Assembly: GCF_900496995.4 (NCBI RefSeq) | Contig: NC_044012.1 | Coordinates: forward strand, 2,046,001-2,110,000 | DNA: 64,000 nt | Direction of reading: 5' to 3' | Source: Aquila chrysaetos chrysaetos | Lineage: Eukaryota; Chordata; Aves; Accipitriformes; Accipitridae | Shown: positions 1 through 10,710 of the stretch, in pieces | How the letters are laid out: the number at the start of each line of letters is the position of its first letter | Numbering within the stretch: position 1 is the stretch's first letter | Position numbers and translations under genes: made by a program | The notes under the pieces: generated by a model | Database searches by the model: none | What the model was told of the DNA's origin: nothing | What the model saw: the letters and a program-made list of their open reading frames with translations, nothing else

Positions 1-118
1 TGTGCCACTCTGTGCCGTGCCGAGCCGTGCCGAGCCAACCTATGACACGCTGATGCTGAGCCGTGTCGTGCCACGCAATGCTGCGCCGTGCCAAGCCGCG
101 CCGCGCCGTCTCTTGCAG
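1..118 (+). other. 3' end of MVD intron 1
   Basis: Non-coding. It ends in a pyrimidine-rich 3' splice site (AG at 117-118). The intron is a degenerate run of GTGCC/GAGCC pentamers. The same pentamer family recurs in the CYBA 5'UTR at 3136-3202. Confidence 0.8.
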
Positions 119-189
119 GGGGCAAGCGGGACAATGACCTGATCCTGCCCATCAACTCCTCCCTGAGCGTGACGCTGCACCAGGACCAG
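119..189 (+). CDS. MVD: MVD exon 2
   Basis: Codes [20 protein letters not shown] and the next residues (25-47). It enters in phase 1: the first two bases complete the codon of Trp24. The donor at 190 is GTTGGT. Confidence 0.95.
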
Positions 190-2448
190 GTTGGTGTGGG
201 GTCCAGGTCAGGGTCAAGCCCCTTTGCCCCCCCAACCCTGTGCACAGGGGGGGGGCTGCTGAGCCCCCCACCCGCTGCGCTCACCCCCCCCCCCCCCCCC
301 CCCCCCGGCAGCTGAAGACCACCACCACGGCCGCCGCCAGCCGGGACTTTGCGGAGGACCGGCTGTGGCTGAACGGGGAGGAGGCCGACGTGGGGCACCC
401 CCGGCTGCAGGCCTGCCTGCGGGAAGGTGAGTGTCCCCCCCGACCCCGGGCACCCCGGGGGGGCCGGGCACGGTGTCCCCCATACCGCCCCCCCCCCCCC
501 CGGCCTCGCCTGGCTCTTGTCCCCTCGCAGTGCGGCGCCTGGCCCGTAAGCGCCGGGGCGGCAGCGACGAGGACGCAGCCCCGCTCAGCCTCTCCTACAA
601 AATCCATATCGCCACCGAGAACAACTTCCCCACGGCCGCCGGCTTGGCATCCTCCGCCGCCGGCTACGCCTGCCTGGGTGGGTGAGCGGGGACTTGGGGG
701 GGGGGTTTTTTACCGGGAGCGGGGTGGTAGGGGTGTTTCCTCCCCGCCGACCCCATCCCCTCCCCGCAGTGTCGGCGCTGGCGCGGCTGTACGGCGTGGA
801 GGGCGAGCTGTCGGAGGTGGCGCGGCGCGGCTCGGGCAGCGCCTGCCGCAGCATGTTGGGGGGCTTCGTGCAGTGGCAGCGGGGCGAGCGGCCGGACGGC
901 AGGGACAGCCTCGCCCACCAAGTGGCCCCCGAAACGCACTGGCCGGAGCTCAGGGTCCTCGTCCTGGTGGTGAGGGACTGGCGGAGCGTGGGGGGGGGGG
1001 CACGGCTGTACCCCACCACCCACCCTGGCTGGGTGGGATTTGCGGGGGGAGGGTGGTGGGAGCACCGCGACCCCGTGTGGGTGCAGACCCCGGGGCTCAG
1101 GGGAACCCCTTTGGTGGGTCTGGGGGCTCAGGGGGGTTCACGTCCTGCTGTCTGTGTCTCCCGCCCCCCCCCCCAGGTCAGTGGGGAGAAGAAGCAGGTG
1201 GGCAGCACGGCGGGGATGCAGACCAGCGTGGACACCAGCCCCTTGCTGAAGGTACGGGGCAACGGGCCTGATCCTGCCCCGGGGAAGCTGCCTGCCTCCT
1301 GCCTGCAGGCAGGGTTTGGGGTCCCGTTTCCCTCGGAGGGGGGCATTTCTCTGTGCTGGAGGGCATGGCGGCGGGGGGGGAGGTTGCTCCTGTGGTGCCA
1401 CCCGAGTGAAGCCCAAAGGTGGGTGTCGCCGAATCGGGGTGACCGCGACCCACCTGCCGCGGCAGCACCGGGCAGAGGTGGTGGTGCCGGAACGCCTGGC
1501 CCTGATGATGCGGCACATCCGTGAGCGGGACTTCGAGGGCTTCGGGCAACTCGCCATGCGGGACAGCAACCAGTTCCACGCCACCTGCCTCGACACCTTC
1601 CCCCCCATCTTCTACCTCAACGACCTTTCGCGGCACATCATCGCCCTGGCACACCGCTTCAACGCCCACCACGGACGCACCAAGGTACCGGCTGGCCGCG
1701 CCGGCCCCGTGGGGCTTCTGGTTTGCTGTGGTGGCGCGGTCCGTCACCGTGTCCCCTCCTCATCCCGCCGCAGGTAGCCTACACCTTCGACGCCGGCCCC
1801 AACGCCGTCATCTTCACGCTGGCCGACACCGTGGCCGAGTTCGTGGAGGTGGTGAGATGCAGCTTCCCCCCCGCCGCCAATGGGGACCAGTAAGGCCAAT
1901 CCCATCTCTTACTGGGGGGTGGGGGGGAAGGAGCGGGATGGCGGGGGGGCTCGGGACTGAGCACTCCGCCGTGCCGCAGGTTCGTGCGGGGGATGCCGGT
2001 CGGCTCGGCCGCGCTGCCGGAGGAGCTGCTCGCGGCCGTGGTGATGGAGCCGGTGCCGGGGGCTGTCCGGTACATCCTGCACACCAAGGTATGGGGCTGG
2101 GGGGGGGGATAAGCGTGGGGCAGGGGGACCCGTCCGCCTGGCCTCTGCGGGGGGGTGTGGGACCCCATCCCTGTCCCCATGGGTGCACAGGACCCCGTCC
2201 CTAGACACGTTCCCACTGGCGTGACCAAGGGGGTGGCTTTTTGGGGACCGTGGGGCCCAGAGCTACCCCACAGCCCCGAAGTGGGGGGGGGGGTCCCTGC
2301 AGGCAGCGGGGCTCCCCGGTGCCAGGATCTGGCCCCCGCTGCCCCTAACCCATCTTTTGCCCCACAGCCTGGCCCCGGCCCCCAGCTTGTGGATGACCCC
2401 AGCCAGCACCTCCTGGGATCGGACGGGCTGCCCCGCCGCCGTGCCTGA
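119..2448 (+). CDS. MVD: Diphosphomevalonate decarboxylase, partial (exons 2-10)
   Basis: Cytosolic/peroxisomal GHMP-family enzyme that decarboxylates mevalonate 5-diphosphate with ATP to isopentenyl diphosphate, the last step of the mevalonate pathway. Coding exons: 119-189, 312-426, 531-677, 770-969, 1177-1251, 1466-1684, 1774-1889, 1980-2088, 2368-2448; every intron is GT-AG and the frame holds throughout. With human numbering (exon 1, about 24 residues, is left of the window) the chain ends at residue 400, the human length. The GHMP phosphate-binding stretch [14 protein letters not shown] falls at 119-132 with Ser127; Arg161 is in the CRSMLGG stretch; the catalytic Asp305 is in [12 protein letters not shown]. 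These are the residues known to act in this family. All introns are short (about 80-280 bp) and GC-rich. CYBA follows on the same strand. Identification is secure; only the missing 5' end limits it. Confidence 0.97.
312..426 (+). CDS. MVD: MVD exon 3
   Basis: Residues 48-85, [13 protein letters not shown] through QACLRE. The acceptor follows a long C-tract; the donor is GTGAGT. Confidence 0.95.
531..677 (+). CDS. MVD: MVD exon 4 (GHMP phosphate-binding motif)
   Basis: Residues 87-134 with the signature [16 protein letters not shown]. The end at 677 was chosen because G|TG restores [11 protein letters not shown] into exon 5. The stronger-looking GTGAGC at 682 would break the frame. Confidence 0.93.
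770..969 (+). CDS. MVD: MVD exon 5
   Basis: Residues 136-201, containing [19 protein letters not shown] with Arg161, and [11 protein letters not shown]. It leaves in phase 0. Confidence 0.95.
1177..1251 (+). CDS. MVD: MVD exon 6
   Basis: Residues 202-226, [15 protein letters not shown] through SPLLK. Phase 0 at both ends. Confidence 0.95.
1466..1684 (+). CDS. MVD: MVD exon 7
   Basis: Residues 227-299, including [20 protein letters not shown] and [11 protein letters not shown]. 219 nt, phase 0 at both ends. Confidence 0.96.
1774..1889 (+). CDS. MVD: MVD exon 8 (catalytic Asp)
   Basis: Residues 300-337. [16 protein letters not shown] carries the catalytic Asp305. The donor GTAAGG sits in an 8-bp stem (see findings). 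The following intron is only 90 bp. Confidence 0.95.
1980..2088 (+). CDS. MVD: MVD exon 9
   Basis: Residues 339-374, [17 protein letters not shown] to RYILHTK. The donor is GTATGG. Confidence 0.95.
2368..2448 (+). CDS. MVD: MVD exon 10 (C-terminus)
   Basis: Residues 375-400, [20 protein letters not shown] then LPRRRA and TGA. Confidence 0.96.
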   Translation, partial: PGPGPQLVDDPSQHLLGSDGLPRRRA

Positions 2449-2602
2449 GCCCCGGTGACACCGCCGGTGACACCACCGGTGACAGCCGTGATGCACCGGG
2501 ACGGGGTGGCTCAGGGTGCTGAGTCCAGCCCGGTGCAAAGCTGTCCCCAGCCCCGGGGTGGGACGTGACTCCTGGGGCTGGTTTTTAACCCTTTTGTAAG
2601 GA

Positions 2603-2608
2603 AATAAG
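2603..2608 (+). terminator. MVD: MVD polyadenylation signal (AATAAG variant)
   Basis: AATAAG lies 155 bp after the MVD stop and is followed by a T-rich stretch. No canonical AATAAA occurs before CYBA, so this variant is the best candidate. Confidence 0.55.
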
Positions 2609-2744
2609 AGTTTTTTCTGGCTGCAGCGCTGTTTTGGGGTGTACGGGCTCTGTGGGCACTTTGGGGGACACACACACACATCGCCGGGTGGGGGGTGGGA
2701 GATAGGGGGGGTTCCTCCTCACGGCTGTGCCTGGCCCTGCTGGG

Positions 2745-2990
2745 ACTGATCCTGTCCCCCCCCGTGTCCCTTGCGGGGCTGATCCTGCCCCCCTGCGACC
2801 CCCTTGTCACCCCACATGGCCCCTGTGTCCCCCCCCCACCATGTCCCTTATGTGGCTGATCCTGTCCCCCCACACCCCCCTTGTCACCCCGACATGTCCC
2901 CTGTCCCCTCGTGTCCCTTGTGGGGGTGGTCCTGTCCCCGCACGGCCCCTGTGCCCCGGTATAGCCCCGGTGCTGTGTCCCTTTGCGGGT
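2745..2990. repeat. C-rich degenerate minisatellite between MVD and CYBA
   Basis: Three to four imperfect copies of a unit of about 65 bp. Each contains a GGCTGATCCTGTCCCC-like core and a CACCCCACATGGCCCCTGTG-like segment. Short open frames here are low-complexity artefacts. Confidence 0.7.
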
Positions 2991-3202
2991 CGGGGGGGTG
3001 GCTGGAGCGGGTCCCCGCGGGGGCGTGGCCTGTGGAATCAGGGCGTGGTTTAGGAGGTGGAGGAGGCGTGGCCGAGGGCGAAGCGGGGCGTGGCTAGCGT
3101 CTGGTTACATCGTAGCGTCGCATCCGCCTTCCGGGTCGAGCCGAACCGAGCCGAATCGGGCCGAGCCGAGCCGAGTCGAGCCGAACGGACTCGGGCCGAG
3201 CC
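2991..3202 (+). promoter_or_regulatory. CYBA: CYBA proximal promoter and 5'UTR
   Basis: TATA-less and GC-rich. Four GGCGTGG (KLF/Sp type) boxes lie at 3022, 3042, 3065 and 3087, about 20-23 bp apart. An ETS core (CCGGAAG on the minus strand) is at 3128-3134. A CCGAG-type pentamer array (3136-3202) runs into the start codon. ETS and KLF/Sp control suits a myeloid-expressed oxidase subunit, but that is inference. Confidence 0.65.
3136..3202 (+). repeat. (CCGAG)n-like pentamer array in CYBA 5'UTR
   Basis: About 13 imperfect pentamers (CCGAG, CCGAA, TCGAG, TCGGG) end directly at the ATG at 3203. Confidence 0.8.
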
Positions 3203-5137
<1,935 letters not shown>

Positions 5138-5217
5138 CTGGGGGGGGGGGCTCTCCTGCTGCTGCTGCGCTGCTCGTGTTCCCGCTTCCCAATTGCACCC
5201 CGGCTCCTCGGTGGGAA

Positions 5218-5570
5218 ACTGGGGTGGCTGGCTCCTGGGGATCCCCAAATCCCCAGGGATGCTCAGCTCCTGGAGTGGTCCCCAGCTCCCAGGGGCTCCC
5301 TAGCTCCTGTTGGATCCCCAAGGATGCTCAGCTCTCTGGGGGGGGGTCCCTAGCTCCTGGGTGTCCCCAAATCCCTGAGGATGCTCAGCTCCCTGAGAGG
5401 TTCCCAGCTCCCCAAGGGATCCCCAGCTCCTGGGGATCTCTGAATCCCTAAGGATGCTCAGCTCCCTGAAGGGGCCCCAGCTCTCCAAGCAGCCCCCAGT
5501 TCCCTGGGGGATCCCCAAATCCCTGGGGAACCTCAGTTTGCCGGGGAATTCCCAGCTTCCCGAGGGGTCC
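5218..5570 (+). repeat. Degenerate minisatellite in CYBA 3'UTR
   Basis: Imperfect copies built of GGATGCTCAGCTCC and AGCTCCTGGGGATCCCC blocks. GATGCTCAGCT recurs at 5258, 5323, 5380 and 5453, so the period varies from 57 to 73 bp. Confidence 0.8.
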
Positions 5571-5668
5571 CCAGGCCCCGCAGCCCCACCGGGGATAGGG
5601 GGGATCAGGCAGCTCTGCTCCCTGCACCCTCTCTTGCTGTGTTTTGTCACTTCTGCCGTTGCTGTTGC

Positions 5669-5674
5669 AATAAA
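5669..5674 (+). terminator. CYBA: CYBA polyadenylation signal
   Basis: Canonical AATAAA 532 bp after the stop codon, followed by a GGTGGG element. Confidence 0.88.
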
Positions 5675-6681
5675 AGGTGGGAAAAGCGCCATCTCCCCCT
5701 GCCTCCTGCTCCCCTGGGGGGGGGGGGGCTGCACCTGCTGGTGCTGGATTTGGGGGGGGTTTTAAGGACAAACAGCCCAATTATGGGCAAATGCAACTGA
5801 AGCTGGGGTGGGGGTGTGCAGAATGCGGCCGCTGCAGGGCTTTGTCCCTCCTGCTGTGGGGAGGGGGGAACGGGGAGATGTCCTCGGGGGACCTATGGCG
5901 GGGAGGGGGGGCCATGCTGCTGTGGCGTGCTCAAATCTTCTGTGGAGCTAAAGGTGGGGTGAAGTTGGGGGGGGACAGACGCGGTGGCACGTGGACCTGC
6001 AGCTCAGCTGCACAGCGTGTTCCCAGAGGAGCCCCCAACGCCTGGGGTGACCCCCGGCAGGGAAAATAGTGTGTGCGGGGGGGGCATTTCCCTCCCCACT
6101 CCCACTCGTGGGTGCTGGAGGGTGTGTGGGTGCCCAGGTGTGATGTGGGACCACGTGCTGCTCGGTGGTATTGATCTCGTTGGGCATCAGCAGCGGCTCT
6201 GGGCTCCCCTCTATCCCCCCCCCCCCAAAGTAACCCCTGGTGTGGTGGGGGGGTGCAGACACCCCAGGGCACCCGTGGGTGCTGGCAGGGCACCCGGGGT
6301 GACCCCAGCAGGTGGCGCTGGGCCCGTGGGACGTGGGTGCCCGGGGGCAGAACCGTGGGAAAGGTGTGGGTGGTGGGATGCTGCGAGTGCCGGGGCTGGT
6401 CCCCCCCGCCCCCCGTCCTGGGGCTGGGGGGGGGGTGGGGTGTGTGGGGCACCCCCCCTGCCCCATCACCTTCCCTATCGCCTCCCAGTTCATCCTGCCC
6501 TGCCGCACCAGTGCTTTGCCCACCGCGCTGGGGCTGCGAGATGCCCCACAGCCGAGTGTTGCCCCACGGGGTACCCAGGGATGTACCCCCATCCCCATCT
6601 GCACCCATTTGCCCCCCCCGTGCTGATCTCCCCACAACGCTGGCTGGGAACAGAGCAAGGACCATGCCCGGGGAGTCGGCC
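5675..6681. other. Intergenic gap between convergent CYBA and IL17C
   Basis: GC-rich non-coding DNA with long G and C runs and no convincing ORF. The only recognised element is a CTCF-type motif at 6305-6318. Confidence 0.75.
6305..6318 (+). promoter_or_regulatory. CTCF consensus site
   Basis: CCAGCAGGTGGCGC fits the CTCF core CCASYAGRKGGCRS at every position. It lies between the two convergent gene ends, a common place for an insulator. Binding is inferred. Confidence 0.7.
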
Positions 6682-6687
6682 TTTATT
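6682..6687 (-). terminator. IL17C: IL17C polyadenylation signal
   Basis: AATAAA on the minus strand, 382 bp after the IL17C stop and after the AU-rich element cluster. Confidence 0.8.
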
Positions 6688-6710
6688 TGCAGGCTGCACG
6701 CTGCCGGTAT

Positions 6711-6915
6711 TAAATAGCACATATAGAGGAGACAATAAATAGCTTTGCGGGGGAATAAATAACCAGCCAGCCCCTGGGAAGCACTCATGGGGCCTCAGGC
6801 ACCGTGGGGTGATGCTGGACCCGGAGTCGCAGCCTTGGCGGGGGGGGTCAGCAATAAATACGGGTTAAAAAAACAAAGGTCCCCCAGCAGCAAGGCTCAT
6901 AAATAACTCATAAAT
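6711..6915 (-). promoter_or_regulatory. IL17C: AU-rich element cluster in IL17C 3'UTR
   Basis: Six ATTTA pentamers read on the minus strand, at 6711, 6736, 6756, 6855, 6900 and 6911 (lower ends). Several lie in the wider TTATTTAT context typical of class II-like AREs. They stand out in a very GC-rich region. AREs bring rapid decay of cytokine mRNAs through TTP-family proteins (established). Confidence 0.85.
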
Positions 6916-7068
6916 AACGAGGTGATGGTTTGGGGCGGGGGGGGGGAGACACCCGGCTGTGCGTGTGTGTGGGGGGCCGGGTGGGTGCTCTAAAACAAGC
7001 ACGGGTGGGGGTGGATGCGGTGACACGGTCACGCTATGGGGCTCCACGGGAGCTGGGGTAGGGGGGGC

Positions 7069-7318
7069 TCAGCGCCCGGTGCGGGGCAGGACGCAGGTGC
7101 AACCCACCGGCACCCTAATATAGTCCACCTCGAAGGTGACGAGGCCGGGGCCGGTGGGACGCGGGCAGGGCTTGCGCCGCAGGACCATCATGGTCTGGTG
7201 GATGGCCACCGAGTTGAGCGACGTCGTCTCCCGACCCGTCTTGACGTCCACGCAGCCGCTGCAGAGGCACTCGGCGAAGGCCAGCTTGCGCGGGTAGCGG
7301 TTCTCATCCTCATCGATG
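7069..7318 (-). CDS. IL17C: IL17C exon 3 (cystine-knot core)
   Basis: Residues 113-194 ending VGCTCVLPRTGR and TGA. The acceptor AG at 7319-7320 follows a C-rich tract. Confidence 0.95.
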
Positions 7319-8197
7319 CTGCGGGAGAGGTGGCGGGGGGGGGGGGGGGGGGGGAAACACGGTCAGTGAACCCCTTCCCCTGTGCCCCCCCCCCACCTCA
7401 AGTCAGCCCATGCTAGGATCAACAGGGATGCCCCCGGGAAGCGGCAAGTGAAGGATGCTCGGGGAAACTGAGGCACGCCGCAGCAGCCGGCGTGGGGTAT
7501 GTGTGGGGGGTGTCCCGGGTGGGGGCCACTCACCGGTAGCGCCACGGGGAGATGGAGCGCTCGTTGGGCTCGCTGCGAAGGCCGGCGCGGAGCTGCAGCG
7601 CGGGGCAGGCACGCTCGCGATGGCGACGGTGGCGGCGATGGCCGGCGTTGGCGTCCTGCAAGCGTTCCAGCTGCGGCACCAGCTGCACCGGCACGTAGTG
7701 GTCCCAGCGCAGGCTCCGGCCCAAGAGGTGCGCGGGGGCTTCGCCGTCCCGCAGCTCGCCCGCGCTGTAGCAGTGGACGTGGGGATGGTGCGGGGGGCTA
7801 CCGGGGCGGCGCAGACCACGGCACAGCATCAGGGTGCCCAGCAGCACCAGGGCACCCAGCCAGCCCTGTGTGAGAGCCCGGGTCAGAGGGGGGGGGACCC
7901 AAACCCCGCACCCTGCCCTGGCACCCACCCCCTGCCCTCCTCGAGCAGAGACCCACAGCCCACCAAGGGTTCCCCCCCCCCCAACCTCAGGGGGCTTTGA
8001 CATGCAGAGCAGCAGTGTGCTTGCACAGCCCTCCCCAAAAGCGTGAGCCGGCACCCACACATGCACTGGCACATGTATGCACACACGTGTTTACATGTGC
8101 ACACAGAGTACCAGTACACATATACACACCCCCACCTCCTAAAGCAGTAGCCCACCTATGTGCATGCATACATGTATGCACACAGTACCAGCACATG

Positions 8198-8229
<32 letters not shown>

Positions 8230-9081
8230 GAGGCTACCTGTACATATACACACACGTACAGACAGCTATACACTCAGAGAATACCTGTATATACGCACGG
8301 ACAGCCAGCACACATGTAGCTCTGCACAAACATACATGAAGTATCAGCGCAGGCACCAGCACGTCAAGATACCACAACATGTGTGTAACACACACACCCC
8401 AGTACCAGTGTGCGTGCACAGGTGCATATGTACAAGCACATATATATACACACATATGTCCCGTACTGCCCTTCCATGCACACACAGAGCAGTATCAGCC
8501 TGCGCACATCTACACACCCACACAGAGGTAACAGCACATATGCGTACACGCACATGGACATTTGTGCACACATATACACACACATATTACCAGCACACAT
8601 GCCTACACCTGATCCACCCTTCCACACGCACACCCCAGCCAGAAACTCACACATATATCACCAGCATATGTGCATAGAGCCATGCACACATGCACATACA
8701 ATACTGCCCAGCCCTTATACATATAGAGGACTATACTCCCCGCCACATACCAGCACGCATGTAGCTACATGTGCAAAACCACCCGCACGCACACGTCCAC
8801 ATGCACGGCCAGCCCGACACACGCATCGCCAGCACGTGTGCATCTACACACACAGCAGCAGCACCCGCCAGCCTTCACATTCCCACCCCCTCTAGCTGGG
8901 GACCCCCTTTGCGCTCACACACGCGTGTGCACACACACACGGGTGTGCACGCACACACCCCCCCCGCCATCCACATACGCTCTCACCCCCATCCCAGCCG
9001 CCAGCAGTCCCACCCCACGCTCGCACGCCCGTACCCCCCGCAGCACCCGCTCCCCCCCGCCTCAACCCCCAGTATTACCAT
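7069..9081 (-). CDS. IL17C: Interleukin-17C, complete
   Basis: Secreted epithelial cytokine acting through IL17RA/IL17RE. CDS exons on the minus strand: 9079-9081 (start Met only), 7534-7865, 7069-7318; 585 nt, 194 aa (human 197). Signal peptide GWLGALVLLGTLMLC at 2-16. HCYSAGEL and APAHLL match the human N-terminal region. SISPWRYR|IDEDENRYPRKLAFAECLC at the exon 2/3 join is the IL-17 family core. The C-terminus has the cystine-knot residues in CLCSGC, RRKPC and VPVGCTCVLP. The split codon CG|C gives Arg112. The one-codon first exon is inferred: ATG at 9081 is followed at once by GTAATA, is in phase 0 with exon 2, and lies about 125 bp after a TATA box. The exon 2 and 3 assignments are firm. 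Confidence 0.92.
7534..7865 (-). CDS. IL17C: IL17C exon 2
   Basis: Residues 2-111, from the hydrophobic signal peptide to ERSISPWRYR. Acceptor CACAG at 7866; donor GTGAGT at 7533. Confidence 0.93.
8040..9000. repeat. AC/GT-rich low-complexity tract in IL17C intron 1
   Basis: About 0.95 kb of degenerate CACACA/CACATG/TGCACA sequence, including a pure (TA)n run at 8198-8220. Its long open frames are compositional. Alternating purine-pyrimidine DNA can adopt Z-form. Confidence 0.9.
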
Positions 9082-9180
9082 TAGGGGGGTACAGGAGCAC
9101 GACGGGGGGTGGTGGGTGATGCTGGGGAGGGGGGGGGGGGTCCTTTCGAACTGCTACCCCGGGGATGCGGGCGGCCGAGT
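9079..9180 (-). CDS. IL17C: IL17C exon 1 (5'UTR plus start codon)
   Basis: Inferred. It would begin about 25-30 bp after the TATA box and end at ATG (9081-9079), directly followed by GTAATA. Only the last 3 nt are coding. Another small upstream exon cannot be ruled out without a transcript. Confidence 0.6.
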
Positions 9181-9204
9181 GGCAGCACAACCGCCGCCGC
9201 CGCC

Positions 9205-9212
9205 TTTATATA
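9205..9212 (-). promoter_or_regulatory. IL17C: IL17C TATA box
   Basis: TATATAAA on the minus strand, about 125 bp upstream of the inferred start codon, followed by a GC-rich leader. Confidence 0.8.
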
Positions 9213-9240
9213 GGGCTTGGGCAGGTGATGTACACACACC

Positions 9241-9250
9241 TGGAAACTCC
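9241..9250. promoter_or_regulatory. IL17C: Candidate NF-kB site upstream of IL17C
   Basis: TGGAAACTCC fits the kB pattern HGGARNYYCC and lies 28 bp upstream of the TATA box. IL17C is known to be NF-kB-induced in mammals; the use of this site is inferred. Confidence 0.5.
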
Positions 9251-9446
9251 AGCTCTGGCTGCCTTCCTCCTCCCCGCGGGCCGTCGTACTTCCTTCTCAA
9301 CTCAAGCGTTGTTTCAGCCCGGAAATTGGCTCCTGACACCCCCCCAAAATTGGGGAAGGACATGCACAGACCGGTAGGGAAAGGGGTGTCCACCAGTTTG
9401 GCTGTGCCGGTGATGGGCATAGAGCATCGTGGGGCTGCGTGGTTCA

Positions 9447-9563
9447 GGTCGTGGGAAGGCTGGGGTGCCGGCGGACGGGTACCCAGGGCATCCCGTGCCC
9501 GCCGAAGGCGGGCACGGGATGCCCTGGGTACCCGTCCGCCGGCACCCCAGCCCTCCCGCGACC
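9447..9563. repeat. Perfect long inverted repeat (hairpin)
   Basis: Arms 9458-9503 and 9507-9552 are 46-bp exact reverse complements around a 3-nt loop (GAA). The stem extends another 11 bp on each side with two mismatches. Each arm is GC-rich and holds an inner GGGTACCC palindrome. It lies about 250 bp upstream of the IL17C TATA box. Confidence 0.95.
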
Positions 9564-10629
9564 CACGGGGACATGATCCCATAGCCCCAGCCCTGGCCCG
9601 GTTGCGTAAGCCCGGCGGTGATATCACCGTCACATTCCTGGGTCTGCCAGAACAGAAATCCCAAATTGGGCAACTCTGGAAAAGGCTGCGTCCACCCTCT
9701 TCTGCTGCTCTCCGGTCCAGCAGCGAGGGATGTCCCGGTGACGGTGAAGGCTCAAAGGCAAGATGATGGTGCTGAGCTGAGAGGGGAGGATGCGGTGGGA
9801 CCAGAGGAGCTGGTTCAGGGATGAGGGTCCTTCAAGGAGCCCCCCTCGCACCCCATCCCGCTGCAGAACCCGGCTTGGGTTCGCCTGGACCACGGCACCC
9901 TGCCGGCACCGTACGTGCCGCGCTGCACCGTGGGCTCAACGCCTTTGGCGTGCAGGGAAAGGATTCGGGGTCAGGGTGCCAACTGTCCCCGTAGCAGTCC
10001 AGTGGTCCCAGTATAGCGGGAAACACAGTACTGGTGGTGGGGGGAAGCATGTGGGAAAGCAGCTTTGCACAGCTGCAGGACCAGGCACAGCCACAGCTTT
10101 GGTCTTTTTTACCGGAGAGATGGGATTTGCACCCCATTTTGGCAGTGACTTTATGGGGTGCCACATCCCCCAAGCAGAGCCTCCCGCATGCAGGTTGGGG
10201 TGCAGGGACCCCATACATGATCTCCCAAAGGCCTGGATGAGCCCAGAGACCCCCCTGATTATGCCGGGTGAAGCCAGCTACAGCACAGGCTGCAGAGCCC
10301 TCCGCTACCATCAGTGGGATACTGGTATAGTAACTGGGTGCAAGGAGCAGTCCCACAGCCCTGGGGGTTGGCAGGGGGGCTCAGGGGCACCAGGCACCCG
10401 CAGCGAGGGCACGCGGTGCTCCCCGCAAGAGATGCAGCAGCTCTTCCAGCTCCACGAGGCTGCTTGTGCCGGCAGCAGTCGGTGCGGCCACAGGATCATC
10501 AGGAGAACAGGAAAAATAAACTACACACCCCAAAGATGGGGGGGGAGACAGGTCCCCCCAAGGCAAGGGAGAGGGAGGACAGGGGATGGAGAGAAGAGTA
10601 GAGAAAGGAAGAACTGGTTATCAAAATAC

Positions 10630-10635
10630 TTTATT
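10630..10635 (-). terminator. ZC3H18: ZC3H18 polyadenylation signal
   Basis: AATAAA on the minus strand about 690 bp after the stop, so the 3'UTR runs from 11321 to about 10610. Confidence 0.82.
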
Positions 10636-10650
10636 TCAGGGAGATCCCTC

Positions 10651-10710
10651 AAAAAAAAAAAAAAAGGAAAAAAAAAAAGAAAAAAAGGAAAAAAAAAAAA
10701 AAGGAAAAAG
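10651..10710. repeat. A-rich tract (U-rich in the ZC3H18 mRNA)
   Basis: About 60 bp of A runs broken only by single Gs or GG on the plus strand. In the transcript it is a U-rich stretch just before the polyA signal. Confidence 0.9.

Larger units (their letters stand above)
9213..10629. other. Intergenic region between IL17C promoter and ZC3H18 3' end
   Basis: No convincing gene. It contains the kB-like site and the long hairpin at 9447-9563; the rest (9564-10600) is unremarkable mixed sequence. The ORF of 311 codons here has no recognisable protein features. Confidence 0.7.

Noticed and set aside
682-687. GTGAGC as donor of MVD exon 4
   Set aside because: It would shift the frame; the donor at 678 restores the conserved [11 protein letters not shown].
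240-1271. 343-codon open frame at the left end
   Set aside because: It is a shadow frame crossing MVD exons and C-rich introns; the spliced MVD frame explains the region.
7997-8677. His/Thr-rich open frame
   Set aside because: It is the AC-rich low-complexity tract of IL17C intron 1.
9458-9552. Hairpin as a transposon end, attachment site or CRISPR unit
   Set aside because: There is no target-site duplication, no transposase and no repeated spacer pattern; it is a single palindrome.
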